Part shown: piece after piece, positions 47,801-57,639 of the stretch
How the letters are laid out: every line of letters begins with the position of its first letter
Position numbering within the stretch: position 1 is the stretch's first letter
Assembly: GCF_001634365.1 (NCBI RefSeq)
Contig: NZ_CP014578.1
Coordinates: forward strand, 2,542,001-2,606,000
Direction: 5' to 3'
Source of the DNA: Paraburkholderia phytofirmans OLGA172
GTDB lineage: Bacteria > Pseudomonadota > Gammaproteobacteria > Burkholderiales > Burkholderiaceae
DNA length: 64,000 bases
Made by a program: the position numbers and the translations under genes
Notes under the pieces: generated by a model
The model's input: the letters and a program-made list of their open reading frames with translations, nothing else
The model's database searches: none
Told to the model about the DNA's origin: nothing

Positions 47801-49417
47801 TCAATGACGCGCCGGCTGTTCCGGCAACACGACGAAAAAGGTCGAGCCCGCGCCTTCCGCCGACTCGACCCAAACGCGGCCGCCATGCCGTTCGACCATA
47901 CGGCGCACCACCGCGAGGCCGATGCCGTCGCCGTTCGCGACGTCGCCGTGCAAACGCTGAAACGCGCGGAACACCTTCGACATATACGCCGCTGGAATCC
48001 CGAGGCCGTTGTCGCGCACATAATAAGTGCGCGTGCGCAACGCGCGCGGCTCCGTCTCGTCGACTGGTTCCGGCTCCGGCGCCAGCACGCCGATCTCGAT
48101 GCGCCCATTGCGCGCCGGATCGAGATAATTGAGCGCGTTACCGACCAGGTTGCTGAAAATCTGCTCGATCGCGCCCGGGTCGCCCCATGCGGGCGGCAAC
48201 TCGCGCACGGTGACCACCGCCGCACGCTGCCTGATCGCGCCTTGCAGCGCGTCGACCACGCGGCTCACCACCCGTCCGACACTCACCCGCTGCCACTGGT
48301 ATTCGCGCCGGCCGGCGCGCGAAATCCGCAATAGCGCGTCGATGATCGCCGCCGCCTGCGTCACCGCTGCGCGTAGATATTGCAGAGACTCGCGCACGTC
48401 GCCGTCGAGGATATGCACCATGCGCCGATGCTCCGCCTCCGGCAGTCTCGCCGCCTCGACGATGCTGCCCAGTTCGTCGCATGACACCTGCAATTCTTTC
48501 GAAAAGCCTTGCAGATTCACCAGCGGCGAGCGCAGATCGTGCGACACGCTATAGATGAACATTTCATTGTCTTGCGTCTCCTGGCGCAGTTCTTCGTTGA
48601 CGCCCGCCAGTTCCCGCGCGCGCGCTTCGAGCCGCGCTTTCAGCATGGCCTGTTCGCCGTCGGCCTCGCGCAGGCGCGCGCCCGTCTGATGCAGCACCGC
48701 GTCGAGCGCGGCAATTTCGTCGCTGCCGGACAGCGGCGCTGCGAGCTCCCGCCCGCGGCCCAGACGTTCGGCGTTGCCCGTCAACACTTCCAGACGCTGG
48801 CCGATGCTGCGCGCAAACACCACGGCGGTGACCGCCCAGATCAGCATCGACCCCAACACCGCGGCGATCAGCGCATATTGCTGGCGTTCGTGGCGCCGCG
48901 CCAGAGCCGCGCCGCGCTCGGCGTCGAGCCGCGAGGCCTCGCTACCAAATTCAGCGAGCTGATCGCGGAACAGCGCGATCTGCTGAGGGAGCGCGCCCGT
49001 ATCCTGGGCGGCAAACGAATTCAGGTTGCGTCCTGCGTGCAGCGCCTGCGAGATCCTGGCAGCCTGCGCGCGATACGCCTCGATCGCCTGTTGCATCTTG
49101 CGCACGCGCCCGACCTGTTGCGGCGTATCGGCCACCAGCGCTTCGAGGTTCGAAAGCCGGTCGCCGAGGTCGACCCATACCGTGTGGCGGTCGATAAACA
49201 ACGGATCGCCGACGACCATACCCGTACGGACCCGTGCGGCCTGACGCAGCAGCGGATCGACCATGGCCGACGACTGGTAAAGGATCTGCTTGCTGTTGCT
49301 GACCCACTGCGCGGCCTGCGCCGTTTGCTCCTGGGTATCGAAGACGACGCCCAGAAGCGCCAGCTCGACCGCGCTCGGCACTGCAATCAGCAGCAGACCC
49401 TTGGTGAATAGTTTCAT
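47801..49417 (-). CDS. Sensor histidine kinase with CHASE3-like periplasmic domain
   Basis: A 538-residue membrane kinase. The first helix (about 7-26) and second helix (about 181-203) bracket a ~155-residue all-helical periplasmic region of CHASE3 type. HAMP follows (about 203-256), then a coiled coil, the phosphoacceptor His293 (YSVSHDLRSPLVNLQGFS) and an ATPase domain with NLVGNALNYL, DNGLGIP and GDGIGLAVVRRM. The HDLRSPL form is that seen in phytochrome-like kinases that work with single-domain regulators, and such a regulator is encoded immediately downstream. Confidence 0.9.
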   Translation of the reverse strand: MKLFTKGLLLIAVPSAVELALLGVVFDTQEQTAQAAQWVSNSKQILYQSSAMVDPLLRQAARVRTGMVVGDPLFIDRHTVWVDLGDRLSNLEALVADTPQQVGRVRKMQQAIEAYRAQAARISQALHAGRNLNSFAAQDTGALPQQIALFRDQLAEFGSEASRLDAERGAALARRHERQQYALIAAVLGSMLIWAVTAVVFARSIGQRLEVLTGNAERLGRGRELAAPLSGSDEIAALDAVLHQTGARLREADGEQAMLKARLEARARELAGVNEELRQETQDNEMFIYSVSHDLRSPLVNLQGFSKELQVSCDELGSIVEAARLPEAEHRRMVHILDGDVRESLQYLRAAVTQAAAIIDALLRISRAGRREYQWQRVSVGRVVSRVVDALQGAIRQRAAVVTVRELPPAWGDPGAIEQIFSNLVGNALNYLDPARNGRIEIGVLAPEPEPVDETEPRALRTRTYYVRDNGLGIPAAYMSKVFRAFQRLHGDVANGDGIGLAVVRRMVERHGGRVWVESAEGAGSTFFVVLPEQPARH

Positions 49418-49823
49418 GTTCGCCCGAAGGGTCGTTCAAGCCGCGGCGTGCTTGCCAGTCCGGCACGGCCCGCGCCCCTCGCCTCACCACGCGGACGGCC
49501 CGTCGCGGCGCAGGACTGGAAAGCACGCCGCGGTGCTGCCGGACGGGCCATTATCGACGTGAACGTGAGATATTTCAACGTAGCGGCAAGATGCGCTCGC
49601 CCACATAAAAATGACTTTTTTATTGCTACGGGATGTTTTTTCGGCGGCGCGTGCGTCTATGATGGAGACAGATGTGCTGGGAAGCGAAAGCGCGCGGCGA
49701 GGCGGTTCGGCATGATTCGTGCGGGAGGCGGTGGGAAGGCGCAGGCGCCGAATCACCGTGAATCCGGCCTTGTCGTATGCTATAAAAGATCGACGTGCGG
49801 CGCGCGAAGCCGGGAGTTGTCGC
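49418..49823. other. Intergenic region with a candidate extended -10 promoter
   Basis: About 400 bases between divergent genes. TGCTATAAA (TATAAA at 49781-49786) matches an extended -10 element reading rightward, 40 bases upstream of the next ORF. No further motif was recognised. Confidence 0.4.
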
Positions 49824-50318
49824 ATGAGGACGCTGCGTTTCTTGCAATTCTTTTTCAGGCGAATTTTTATGTCCTTCCCGAAAAAGCGTAGACGCGCGAA
49901 GGTGGACGGCGATGAGTCGTTCCTCGCGGTCCTACGGCATTTCAAGCCGTTCAGTCAGCTCGACACCAAAATTGCGCGCGCTCGCGCGCAGGACGAACCG
50001 GTGCTCTATGCACATGTGCTGCCCGGGCTCGACGTTCTCCTATGCAGCGTACGCGGCGCGCAGCCACCCTATCCCGCGCCCGCCGAATTGCGGCGGCGTT
50101 GTATCGAATCCATTACCAATGCATTGGAGCAGCCGCTCGATGGGCTCGAGAACGGCGGGTATTGGTATGAAGCCGATGGGTTTGGCTTCCTCGTCTTTGC
50201 CAGCCGGGCTCGAGGCAAGATTCTGATGGAGTTTGGCGCCACCCGCATTGGCGGCGCCCGGCGAGGGGTTCGCAGGCAGGATGCGGCGGGGGACGCCGCT
50301 CCGCGCTCGTTGAGGTAG
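49824..50318 (+). CDS. Hypothetical basic protein
   Basis: About 164 residues from an ATG at 49824 with GGGAG upstream; a second in-frame ATG at 49869 (MSFPKKRRRAKVDG) would give 149. The N-terminus is basic and Phe/Arg-rich, the middle (LDTKIARARAQDEPVLYAHV to FGFLVFASRARGKILMEFG) looks like a compact mixed fold. The C-terminal ~20 residues are Arg/Ala/Gly-rich and may be poorly structured. No family recognised. Confidence 0.5.
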   Translation: MRTLRFLQFFFRRIFMSFPKKRRRAKVDGDESFLAVLRHFKPFSQLDTKIARARAQDEPVLYAHVLPGLDVLLCSVRGAQPPYPAPAELRRRCIESITNALEQPLDGLENGGYWYEADGFGFLVFASRARGKILMEFGATRIGGARRGVRRQDAAGDAAPRSLR

Positions 50319-50337
50319 TTCGTTTCTTTCCTTTTCG

Positions 50338-52713
50338 TTATTTGTTCACCGGCGCACCGTTGAGGGAAATGGCCGGCTTAGGCTGCTGCTTCACGCCCGG
50401 CGGCGGCGCGCTCGGCGCCTGACGAGCCTGCGACAGCAACTGCCCGCACGGCAGCGGTTTGTTATTGCTAGGCGCAAGCAGCGGAATCAGCGCGGCAAAC
50501 GGATTGATCAATCCGAGCCCGATCACGGCGCCGCCTCGCAGCGCCAGCGCGGCGGCATTCACCCCCACGTGCGGGTCCTTGAAGGTCCCCTTCACATACA
50601 GCGGCGAGCGCAGCGAAAACACCCGGAAGCCCTTGGTATGCGGATGCACGCCAAGATCCATCGATTCGTCGCGCAGATTCACATTGCCGTCGATATTGAT
50701 CACCGCGTCGTCCGTGTCGAGCGCGAAGACGCGCGAATCCAGCACGCCGTTCGTCGCGACAAAATCCGCCGCCGCGCAATTGATCTTCACGTCGCGATTG
50801 CCAAACAGCTTTTCATAGACCACGTTCGCCACGTTCAGTCCCGCAGCTTCCATCAGCAGGCGGCTCACCGTCCCGTCCGTGATCAAGGCCTTCAGCTCGC
50901 CGTTCGAGGTCGCCGCTAACGCCGCCGGCGAATTGCCGGTCGCGGTCAGCGCGGCGTCGCCGTTGATTTCGCCGAGCGCGTTCTGCATCGACTTGAAGTC
51001 CGGGAACAACTGCTTGAGCTTCAGATGCCGCGCCGACGTCGCGAAGCGGCCCTTCAGCGGCGTCGTGCTGCCGTCCAGATGAATATCCGACGACAGCGAG
51101 CCACCCGCCACGCCGAACTTCAGCGGCTCGAGCGACAGCACGCCGTCGGTCATCACGACGTGCGTGTACAGGTCCGTGATCGGCAGGTTGGTGTCCTTGA
51201 CGATGCGGCGCCCCGTGAACTTCACGTCGGCGTCGATTGCCTTCCAGCGGTCGGTGCGGAACTCTTCCACTGGCAACGCTTTATTGGCCGGCTGCGCCGT
51301 CGCGTCGCCGCGCTTCGCCTTGCTGGCTTTCGAGTCCGCGCCGATGACCGGCGCCAGATCGGCGAACTGCAGCAGATGCGACACCAGTTCGCCCTGCAAC
51401 AGCGGACGCGGCTCACGGGCCGTGTAGGTCAGCGAGCCATTCAGATCGCTGCCGCCCACCCGGCCCGTAAAATTTTCATACTTGAATACGCTGCCGCCGG
51501 ACTTGAACTGACCAATGAGGCGCCCCTCGGTCGCATACGGCGGCGTGTCGGGCAAGGTCACGCCCGTCAGCGAATACAGCCGCGCCAGGCTGTTGCCTTG
51601 CAGCCAGAGGCGCAAATCGACTGCGGCAAGATGCGCCGGATCGATGAGCGTGCCCACGAGCCCGACGCGCAGATCGCCAGCTTTCACATCGGCCTGCACC
51701 GGGAACGGCCGGTTCGCGTCCTGCAACGCCAGCACGCCGCCTACCTTGCCGCTGCCGGACACCGGCGTCTTGTTGTAGATACCTTTGACGGTCCAACCGA
51801 TCGCGTAAGGAGTGATCCCGGGTTTCGTACCGTTCGCCGTGCCTGCCTCGCTGGCGCTCGACGCCGAGGCCACCGCTGCTCCGCTTGCGCCCTCGCTTGC
51901 ACCGTTCGCTCCACTGGCAAGCAGCGCACCCGACGCGCCATTCGCCGCTGTCGCGCCCGAAGCGGTGATCTCCGTCGACGAAGCGCCGGAAGCCGCGGCT
52001 GCGGTTTCCGATGCGGCCTGCGCGTTAGCCTGTGCGGCAAGCTTGCTCGCGCCGGCCTTGCCGACCGCCTCCGCCGACGCGCTGCGCGACGCCGCCTCCT
52101 GCTCCTTCATCGCCTCGCCGATCGGAATCGGCTGGCCGAGCGTGTCGATGGCCACCTGCATCTCAAGCTTCTTCTGCTGATCGGACAGCGCGATATTGCC
52201 CTTCGCAAATGCGATGTCGTGCAAATCGAGCCTCCATTCGGAAGGTCCACCGGACGATGCCAGCTTGAAAGTCCAGTTATCACGGCCATCGAGCAGCCGT
52301 TCGAGGTCGACCGAGGGATTCACGAGATTGATCGCGGGAATCACAATGTCGTGCGCGAGCAGCGGCAGCACCTTGACCTCGAAGTCGATTTCATCGAGCG
52401 CCGCGAAGTGCGGCTGTTGGGTCCAGTCGGGATTGCCTACCGTGATATTGGCCGCCGAAAAACGCGGCCAGGGCACCCAGCCGCGCCAGCCGGTCTCGCC
52501 GACCGGGTACTGCCACCCTACTTTCAGATCGCCGTTGATCGCGAACGGTCGGCCGATCGCCTGCGTGACCTTGTCGTTGATGTAAGGCCGGGCCCGGTTC
52601 CAGTCAAAGGTCAAAATGAAAATTGTCAGCGCGACAATCAGAATGACGATGATCGCCACCAGCCATGCGATGATTTTTCCTATCCGCCTTCCAATCGTGC
52701 TCGACACCGCCAT
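50338..52713 (-). CDS. AsmA family protein
   Basis: A 791-residue inner-membrane-anchored periplasmic protein of the AsmA/YhdP group, thought to help lipids cross to the outer membrane. One transmembrane helix (about 13-36), then the AsmA N-terminal domain (about 40-200), and the AsmA C-terminal repeats with DADVKFTGRRI and NINGDVNLRDESMDL-like segments. Residues about 205-298 are an Ala/Ser/Gly-rich insert. The start at 52713 has GGAG upstream; an in-frame extension to 53127 is only the antisense of fetA. It diverges from the ABC transporter. Confidence 0.85.
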   Translation of the reverse strand: MAVSSTIGRRIGKIIAWLVAIIVILIVALTIFILTFDWNRARPYINDKVTQAIGRPFAINGDLKVGWQYPVGETGWRGWVPWPRFSAANITVGNPDWTQQPHFAALDEIDFEVKVLPLLAHDIVIPAINLVNPSVDLERLLDGRDNWTFKLASSGGPSEWRLDLHDIAFAKGNIALSDQQKKLEMQVAIDTLGQPIPIGEAMKEQEAASRSASAEAVGKAGASKLAAQANAQAASETAAAASGASSTEITASGATAANGASGALLASGANGASEGASGAAVASASSASEAGTANGTKPGITPYAIGWTVKGIYNKTPVSGSGKVGGVLALQDANRPFPVQADVKAGDLRVGLVGTLIDPAHLAAVDLRLWLQGNSLARLYSLTGVTLPDTPPYATEGRLIGQFKSGGSVFKYENFTGRVGGSDLNGSLTYTAREPRPLLQGELVSHLLQFADLAPVIGADSKASKAKRGDATAQPANKALPVEEFRTDRWKAIDADVKFTGRRIVKDTNLPITDLYTHVVMTDGVLSLEPLKFGVAGGSLSSDIHLDGSTTPLKGRFATSARHLKLKQLFPDFKSMQNALGEINGDAALTATGNSPAALAATSNGELKALITDGTVSRLLMEAAGLNVANVVYEKLFGNRDVKINCAAADFVATNGVLDSRVFALDTDDAVINIDGNVNLRDESMDLGVHPHTKGFRVFSLRSPLYVKGTFKDPHVGVNAAALALRGGAVIGLGLINPFAALIPLLAPSNNKPLPCGQLLSQARQAPSAPPPGVKQQPKPAISLNGAPVNK

Positions 52714-52852
52714 TGAGAAACTCCGCCTTTGTTCTTCGTTGTGCATGGGGCAGCACGCAGCGTGCCCGGTAGTATTGTCCAATAGGAGGCGTTTTATCAT
52801 GCCGCACAGTTTGGGCACAGGGTTCTCTTCCATGGAAACGTAAGGGAATGTC

Positions 52853-53608
52853 ATGGCGGCCCCCGAATCCACGCAAAAATCCACCGCGAACCCACTCATG
52901 ACCGATGTTCCCTTCGTCCTCGCCGACGGCATCGCCCGGCGCGATGCATTGCGCGGGCAGACATTGCTGCAACCGACCACCTTCGCCCTCGGCGCCAGCG
53001 ACCGCGTCGCGGTCACCGGGCCGTCGGGTTCGGGCAAGAGCGTGTTTCTGCGCGCCCTCGCCCTGCTCGATCCGCTCGATGCGGGACGCATCATGTGGCA
53101 CGGCGCGCCGGTCGAACGCGCCGCCATTCCGCGTTACCGCCGCAACGTCGCGTATATCCGCCAACGGCCCGCGCTGCTCGACGGCAGCGTCGAAGACAAT
53201 CTGCGCTACCCGTTCGAATTGCGCGCCTACCGCGACGTGCGCTTCGATCGCGCGCGCGCGGCAAGTCTCGCCGCGCAGGCCGGCCGCGGCAGCGACTTTC
53301 TCGACAAGCGTGCGAGCGAGTTGTCCGGCGGAGAAGCGCAGATCACCGCGCTGATTCGCGTATTGCAACTCGCACCCGAAGTGCTGCTGCTGGATGAACC
53401 CACTGCGTCGCTCGATCCGGAATCGTCGCGCGCGATCGAGGCGCTGGTGCACGCGTGGTTCGCGGACGACCCTGGGCGGCATGCGTCGATGTGGGTATCG
53501 CACGATCCGGCGCAAGCGGCGCGCATGAGCGCCCGGCACCTCACGATGCGCGCCGGTGTGCTCGACGAATCCGTGGCGGCGCCCGCGCCTCAGGAGATCG
53601 ACCCATGA
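52853..53608 (+). CDS. fetA: ABC transporter ATP-binding protein, FetA (YbbL)-like
   Basis: A 251-residue nucleotide-binding subunit. Walker A is GPSGSGKS (about residue 60), Q-loop IRQRP, ABC signature ELSGGEAQ, Walker B VLLLDEPTASLD, and switch His in VSHDP. With the downstream permease it matches the FetAB iron exporter that raises tolerance to peroxide. AAGGGA precedes the ATG at 52853. Its stop overlaps the permease start (ATGA). Confidence 0.86.
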   Translation: MAAPESTQKSTANPLMTDVPFVLADGIARRDALRGQTLLQPTTFALGASDRVAVTGPSGSGKSVFLRALALLDPLDAGRIMWHGAPVERAAIPRYRRNVAYIRQRPALLDGSVEDNLRYPFELRAYRDVRFDRARAASLAAQAGRGSDFLDKRASELSGGEAQITALIRVLQLAPEVLLLDEPTASLDPESSRAIEALVHAWFADDPGRHASMWVSHDPAQAARMSARHLTMRAGVLDESVAAPAPQEIDP

Positions 53609-54411
53609 CACTGCAGAACCTGAGTCTCTGGGACGTCGCGATCGCCGCGTTGCTGATCGTGGTGAACGGCGTGGTGTCGGTGGCGCTCAAGCTGGACCTC
53701 GAACGCAAGCTCGCGTGGGCAGCGGTACGCACCGTCGTGCAGTTGCTGGCGATCGGCTATGTGCTCGGCTGGGTGTTCCGATACGCCCACTGGTTCGTGG
53801 TGCTGCCCTTGATGGTCGTGATGACGCTGATCGCCGGCTTCGCGGGCGCGCAGCGCGGCAGCCGCACCTATGCCGGCCAGCGTGCGGATAGCGTGCTGTC
53901 GATCTGGGTCAGTTCGTGGCTCGTGGCCGCGGTTGGGCTCTTCGTCGTGATCCGCATTCACCCGTGGTACGAGCCGCAGTACGCGATTCCGATTCTCGGC
54001 ATGATCCTCGGCAATACGCTGACAGGCGTGTCGCTCGGCATCGAACGGATGACCGAAGAGTTGACCGCGCGGCGTGACCGTGTGGACATGGCGCTCGCAC
54101 TCGGCGCGACCCGTTGGGAAGCGGCGCACGCGCCAGCGCGCCAGGCGGTGCGCGCGGGCATGATGCCCACGCTGAATCAGATGGCCGTAGTCGGCGTGGT
54201 GAGTTTGCCCGGCATGATGACCGGGCAGGTGCTGGCCGGTCAGTCGCCGTTGCAGGCGGTGCGCTATCAGATCGTGATCATGTTCCTGATCGCGGCGGCG
54301 TCCGCCTTGGGGACGGTGGGCGCGGTGCTGCTCACGTATCGGCGGCTCTTCTCGGCGGAGCACCGGTTTCTGTCGGCGCGGCTGGTGGAGCGGGCGGCGG
54401 CGCAGCGTTGA
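53605..54411 (+). CDS. fetB: ABC transporter permease, FetB (YbbM)-like
   Basis: A 268-residue membrane protein with about seven transmembrane segments (ALLIVVNGVVSVAL, VVQLLAIGYVLGWVF, FVVLPLMVVMTLIAGF and others), in the UPF0014 pattern, with the conserved ILGMILGNTLTGVSLG and GMMPTLNQMAVVGVVSLPGMMTGQ blocks. Translation is coupled to fetA by an ATGA overlap. Such pairs are linked to iron efflux; other metals cannot be excluded. Confidence 0.86.
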   Translation: MTLQNLSLWDVAIAALLIVVNGVVSVALKLDLERKLAWAAVRTVVQLLAIGYVLGWVFRYAHWFVVLPLMVVMTLIAGFAGAQRGSRTYAGQRADSVLSIWVSSWLVAAVGLFVVIRIHPWYEPQYAIPILGMILGNTLTGVSLGIERMTEELTARRDRVDMALALGATRWEAAHAPARQAVRAGMMPTLNQMAVVGVVSLPGMMTGQVLAGQSPLQAVRYQIVIMFLIAAASALGTVGAVLLTYRRLFSAEHRFLSARLVERAAAQR

Positions 54412-54598
54412 GAGGGCACGCGGATGCGCAGCGCGACTTGCGTCGCCTGTTCGCGGTCTATCTCATCGGCCACACGCCACAGGTGCGATAGCGTGGGACG
54501 AGCAATGCGCGAAGCTGGCTGGCCGCTGCCGGCAAATAGCCGCCCTGCCGCTGCGGCGCCATGCGGCGGCCATCTGGCTGACTTCGCGCGCGCAACCC

Positions 54599-55162
54599 TC
54601 AACGTTTCGCTGTGACCGCCACTTCGGTGCCGTCATTGAGCGTCAGCGTTTTCGTGCTGCCGTTGGTCGGCATCGTAAAACGCAGAATCTGGCTGACGCT
54701 CACGTCGTTCGGACACTTGAGCGTTTTGCCGCCGCTCGTCACCGTCTTCACGCCGTGCGGCGTCTGCGCCTGAAAGCTCAGTTGCACGGACGCGGTGCCG
54801 TCAGCAGCGACGACCGGCGCAAAGCGGATCTGTGTCTGACGAATCATTGCGCCGTTGGTATCGGTCGGCAGCGACGCATAATTCGGGCAGGCATCCGCTG
54901 CGGGCACGGGGCCGCCCGGCGGCACGGTTTTCCACGTGAAGTCGTCCGATTCGCCGGAGCGGATCGTGCGCGTTTCCTGTGAATTGCCGAACTGTTTCGA
55001 CGTGACGCGGACCGTGTAGCGGATCGGACCGTCGAGGGCGGACTGCGACGTCACCGTGATCGGCGTGGCTGCGTGCGCCGCCGTGACGAGCATGCCGGGC
55101 GCGAGCGCGCAAGCGAGAGAAGCGACAACTGAAACGGCGGAAAGTTTGAAGCTGGAGCTCAT
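54599..55162 (-). CDS. Exported hypothetical protein, DUF6013-like
   Basis: A 187-residue protein with a signal peptide (about residues 1-31, ending AHA). The mature part is of beta character: GPIRYTVRVTSKQFGNSQE, TQIRFAPVV and LRFTMPTNGSTKTL. Two Cys (in DACPNYAS and LKCPNDVS) may form a disulfide. The pattern resembles an exported Burkholderiales family I recall as DUF6013; the recall is not certain. GAGGTGACAG ribosome site upstream. Role unknown. Confidence 0.65.
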   Translation of the reverse strand: MSSSFKLSAVSVVASLACALAPGMLVTAAHAATPITVTSQSALDGPIRYTVRVTSKQFGNSQETRTIRSGESDDFTWKTVPPGGPVPAADACPNYASLPTDTNGAMIRQTQIRFAPVVAADGTASVQLSFQAQTPHGVKTVTSGGKTLKCPNDVSVSQILRFTMPTNGSTKTLTLNDGTEVAVTAKR

Positions 55163-55452
55163 ACTGTCACCTCGTTGTTGTGCCGCTGCGTACTCGCTTA
55201 AGCGTTACTGCCAATGCACCGTCTGAGCGAAGTCTGGTCGATGCCTGACTGATGCCTGGTTAATACCGGGTTGAGGCCCGCCCAGACGAGCCGCGAGACA
55301 CGCAACTGTTTTGGCATGATGCCCCACCAGTCTACCGCCAAGCAGCGCTCTGCGCGCCTCATACGAATCGGGTGTTACCCCGCTTGCAAGGAGGCGTTTT
55401 CTGCGTGTGCGATATAACAGACCCGCCAGACCCTGTGCACACCCTGCACGGT

Positions 55453-56469
55453 TTAGAACCCCGTCAGGACCAGCTTGCCAATCGCGCGGCCGTCTTCGAG
55501 CAGTCGATGCGCCCGGCGCAAATTTTCGGCGTTGATCTTGCCGAGATCCTGGCCGACCGTCGTGCGCAACGTGCCCGCATCGACGAGACGCGCCACCTCG
55601 GTTAGCAGCTTATGCTGCTCGATCATGTCCGGCGTTTTGAACATCGAGCGCGTGAACATGAACTCCCAATGGAACGCGGCGCTTTTCGCCTTCAATAGTT
55701 CCACCGGCAGCGGCTGACTGTTTTCGACGATTGTGCAAATGCCGCCTTGCGGCTTGATCACTTCGGCGGCCGCCGGGAAATTCCGGTCGGTATCGTTGAA
55801 GATCAGCACGTAGTCGACCTGGTCGATGCCGAGCTTTTTCAACTGCGCGGGCATATCGCCGAAGTGATCGACGATATGATCCGCGCCCAGCGCCGTCGCC
55901 CACTTCGCCGATTCGGGACGCGAGGCGGTAGCGATCACAGTCAGTTTCGCTAGTTGTTTGGCCAGCTGGATGCCGATCGAGCCGACCCCGCCCGCCCCGC
56001 CGACGATCAGCACCGTGCGGCCTTCGTCCGCGCCTTGCGGCGACACGCCGAGGCGGTCGAAGAGCGCCTCCCAGGCCGTGATCGCGGTCAACGGCAATGC
56101 GGCTGCGTGCGTGAAATCGAGCGACGCCGGCTTGCGCCCGACAATGCGTTCGTCGACCAGATGGAACTCGCTATTCGCGCCCGGCCGCGTGATGCTGCCC
56201 GCATAGAAAACCGGGTCGCCGACCTTGAACAGCGTAACGTCCGGGCCGACCGCCACCACGGTGCCGGCGGCGTCCCAGCCGAGCACACGCGGCGCTTTCT
56301 CGACGGTGTCTTTCGGGGCACGCACCTTGGTGTCGACCGGGTTGACGGAGATGGCTTCGACCTTCACCAGCAGGTCGCGGCCGGTGGCTTCGGGTTGGGG
56401 AATGTCGACGTCGACCAGGGACTCGGCTTGATCGATCGGCAAATAGCGATGGAGGCCTACAGCTTTCAT
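55453..56469 (-). CDS. Zinc-independent medium-chain dehydrogenase/quinone oxidoreductase
   Basis: A 338-residue MDR enzyme with NADP-binding Rossmann motif VGGAGGVGSIGIQLAKQL (about 152-169). The N-terminal catalytic domain (residues 1-130) has VNPVDTKVR and VLGWDAAGTV, the quinone reductase (QOR/ZADH2) subgroup; no structural zinc Cys cluster is visible. The ATG at 56469 lies five bases after AGGAG. It is divergent from a LysR regulator with a 160-base shared upstream region, so the regulator likely controls it. Confidence 0.86.
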   Translation of the reverse strand: MKAVGLHRYLPIDQAESLVDVDIPQPEATGRDLLVKVEAISVNPVDTKVRAPKDTVEKAPRVLGWDAAGTVVAVGPDVTLFKVGDPVFYAGSITRPGANSEFHLVDERIVGRKPASLDFTHAAALPLTAITAWEALFDRLGVSPQGADEGRTVLIVGGAGGVGSIGIQLAKQLAKLTVIATASRPESAKWATALGADHIVDHFGDMPAQLKKLGIDQVDYVLIFNDTDRNFPAAAEVIKPQGGICTIVENSQPLPVELLKAKSAAFHWEFMFTRSMFKTPDMIEQHKLLTEVARLVDAGTLRTTVGQDLGKINAENLRRAHRLLEDGRAIGKLVLTGF

Positions 56470-56631
56470 CACAGCTCCTGTTCTTTCAGATGAGGTTGAG
56501 AGACTGGCGATCGATGCGGACGGCGCCTCGCGCCATGCGGGCCAATCGATCGCATGGGTGTCATCCTAAGGCGGATCTTATTCTCATAAAACCATCATAA
56601 TGACTGAAACATCTTTTTGAATTTCAGAAGA

Positions 56632-57639
56632 ATGGACCATCCTGCCGATCCCGAAACAGCCGCTGCAAAGCCCGCTGACAAGCCCTCGTCCGGCGAGCGG
56701 GAGCGACTCGATCTGCTCGACGTCGCCCTGTTCGTGCGGGCCGCCCTGCTCGCCAATGTGTCGGCAGCCGGTCGCGAATTCGGCCTGTCGGCGGCGGTGG
56801 CGAGCTCGCGCATCGCACAGCTGGAAAAGCGCCTCGGCGCGCGCCTGCTGCATCGGACCACCCGGCGCATCAGTCTCACGCAGGACGGCGAAGTGTTCAT
56901 GACATACGCCGAGGCGCTGCTCGACGCGGCCGATGCCGCACGCGCCTCGGTGGGCCGCGCGCAGGCCGAGCCGCAGGGGCGCTTGCGAGTATCCATGCCG
57001 TCGTCGTTCGGACGGCAGCACATATCGCCGGTGATCAGCGAATTTCTGCGCCGCTATCCCGGCGTGAGCGTCGATCTGCGACTGACGGATCAGGTGATCG
57101 ACCTGGTCGATGCGGGTATCGACGTGGCGATCCGCGTCGGCGTGCTCAAGGATTCGTCGCTGGTGGCGCGGCGCCTGGCTGTGAACCGCCGCGTGCTGTG
57201 CGCCGCGCCCGCTTACCTCGCCGCGCGTGGAACGCCGCATCATCCTGCGGACCTCGCGCAGCACGAATGCATAATCCTGTCAGACCAGCGCGACTGGGCC
57301 TTCGTCACGCCCGCCGGTTCGCTCGAGGTACGCGTGAGCGGACGCCTCGTCGTCGACAACGGTGAAGTGATTCGCGACGCCTTGCTGGCCGGTTTCGGCA
57401 TCGCGCTCAAATCGACCTGGGACGTAGCGCCGTATCTGCGCAGCGGCGAACTGGTAAGCGTGCTCGATACCTATCCGCTCGCGGAGAAGGTGGCGATCTG
57501 GGCGGTCTATCCCAGCCGTGCGTTCGTGCCGCCGAGAGCGCTCGCGTTTATCGAGTTCCTTGCTGCACATTTCGGCGATCCGCCTTATTGGGACGCTGAG
57601 CCGGAATCAGCCGGAATCAGCCGGAATCAGCCGGACTGA
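56632..57639 (+). CDS. LysR-family transcriptional regulator
   Basis: A 335-residue regulator with an N-terminal winged helix (about 28-90: SAAGREFGLSAAVASSRIAQLEKRLGARLLHRTTR, here quoted in parts) and a periplasmic-binding-like sensor domain (about 110-320). A ~25-residue Pro/Ala-rich lead precedes the helix-turn-helix. The start at 56632 is preceded only by a weak AGAAG. It diverges from the oxidoreductase gene. The 3' end contains a 10-base tandem repeat that alters the tail. Confidence 0.86.
   Translation: MDHPADPETAAAKPADKPSSGERERLDLLDVALFVRAALLANVSAAGREFGLSAAVASSRIAQLEKRLGARLLHRTTRRISLTQDGEVFMTYAEALLDAADAARASVGRAQAEPQGRLRVSMPSSFGRQHISPVISEFLRRYPGVSVDLRLTDQVIDLVDAGIDVAIRVGVLKDSSLVARRLAVNRRVLCAAPAYLAARGTPHHPADLAQHECIILSDQRDWAFVTPAGSLEVRVSGRLVVDNGEVIRDALLAGFGIALKSTWDVAPYLRSGELVSVLDTYPLAEKVAIWAVYPSRAFVPPRALAFIEFLAAHFGDPPYWDAEPESAGISRNQPD
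57601..57635. repeat. 10-bp tandem repeat at the LysR gene 3' end
   Basis: CCGGAATCAG occurs three times in a row (57601-57630) plus a partial fourth, in the last codons of the regulator. Being a 10-base unit it changes frame when copy number changes. Confidence 0.85.

Noticed and set aside
51025..52716. 563-codon plus-strand frame over the AsmA gene
   Set aside because: Antisense shadow; no recognisable domain.
56570..56605. AT-rich word resembling a T-N11-A LysR site between the oxidoreductase and the LysR gene
   Set aside because: AT-rich promoter sequence gives such matches easily; no clear dyad was found.
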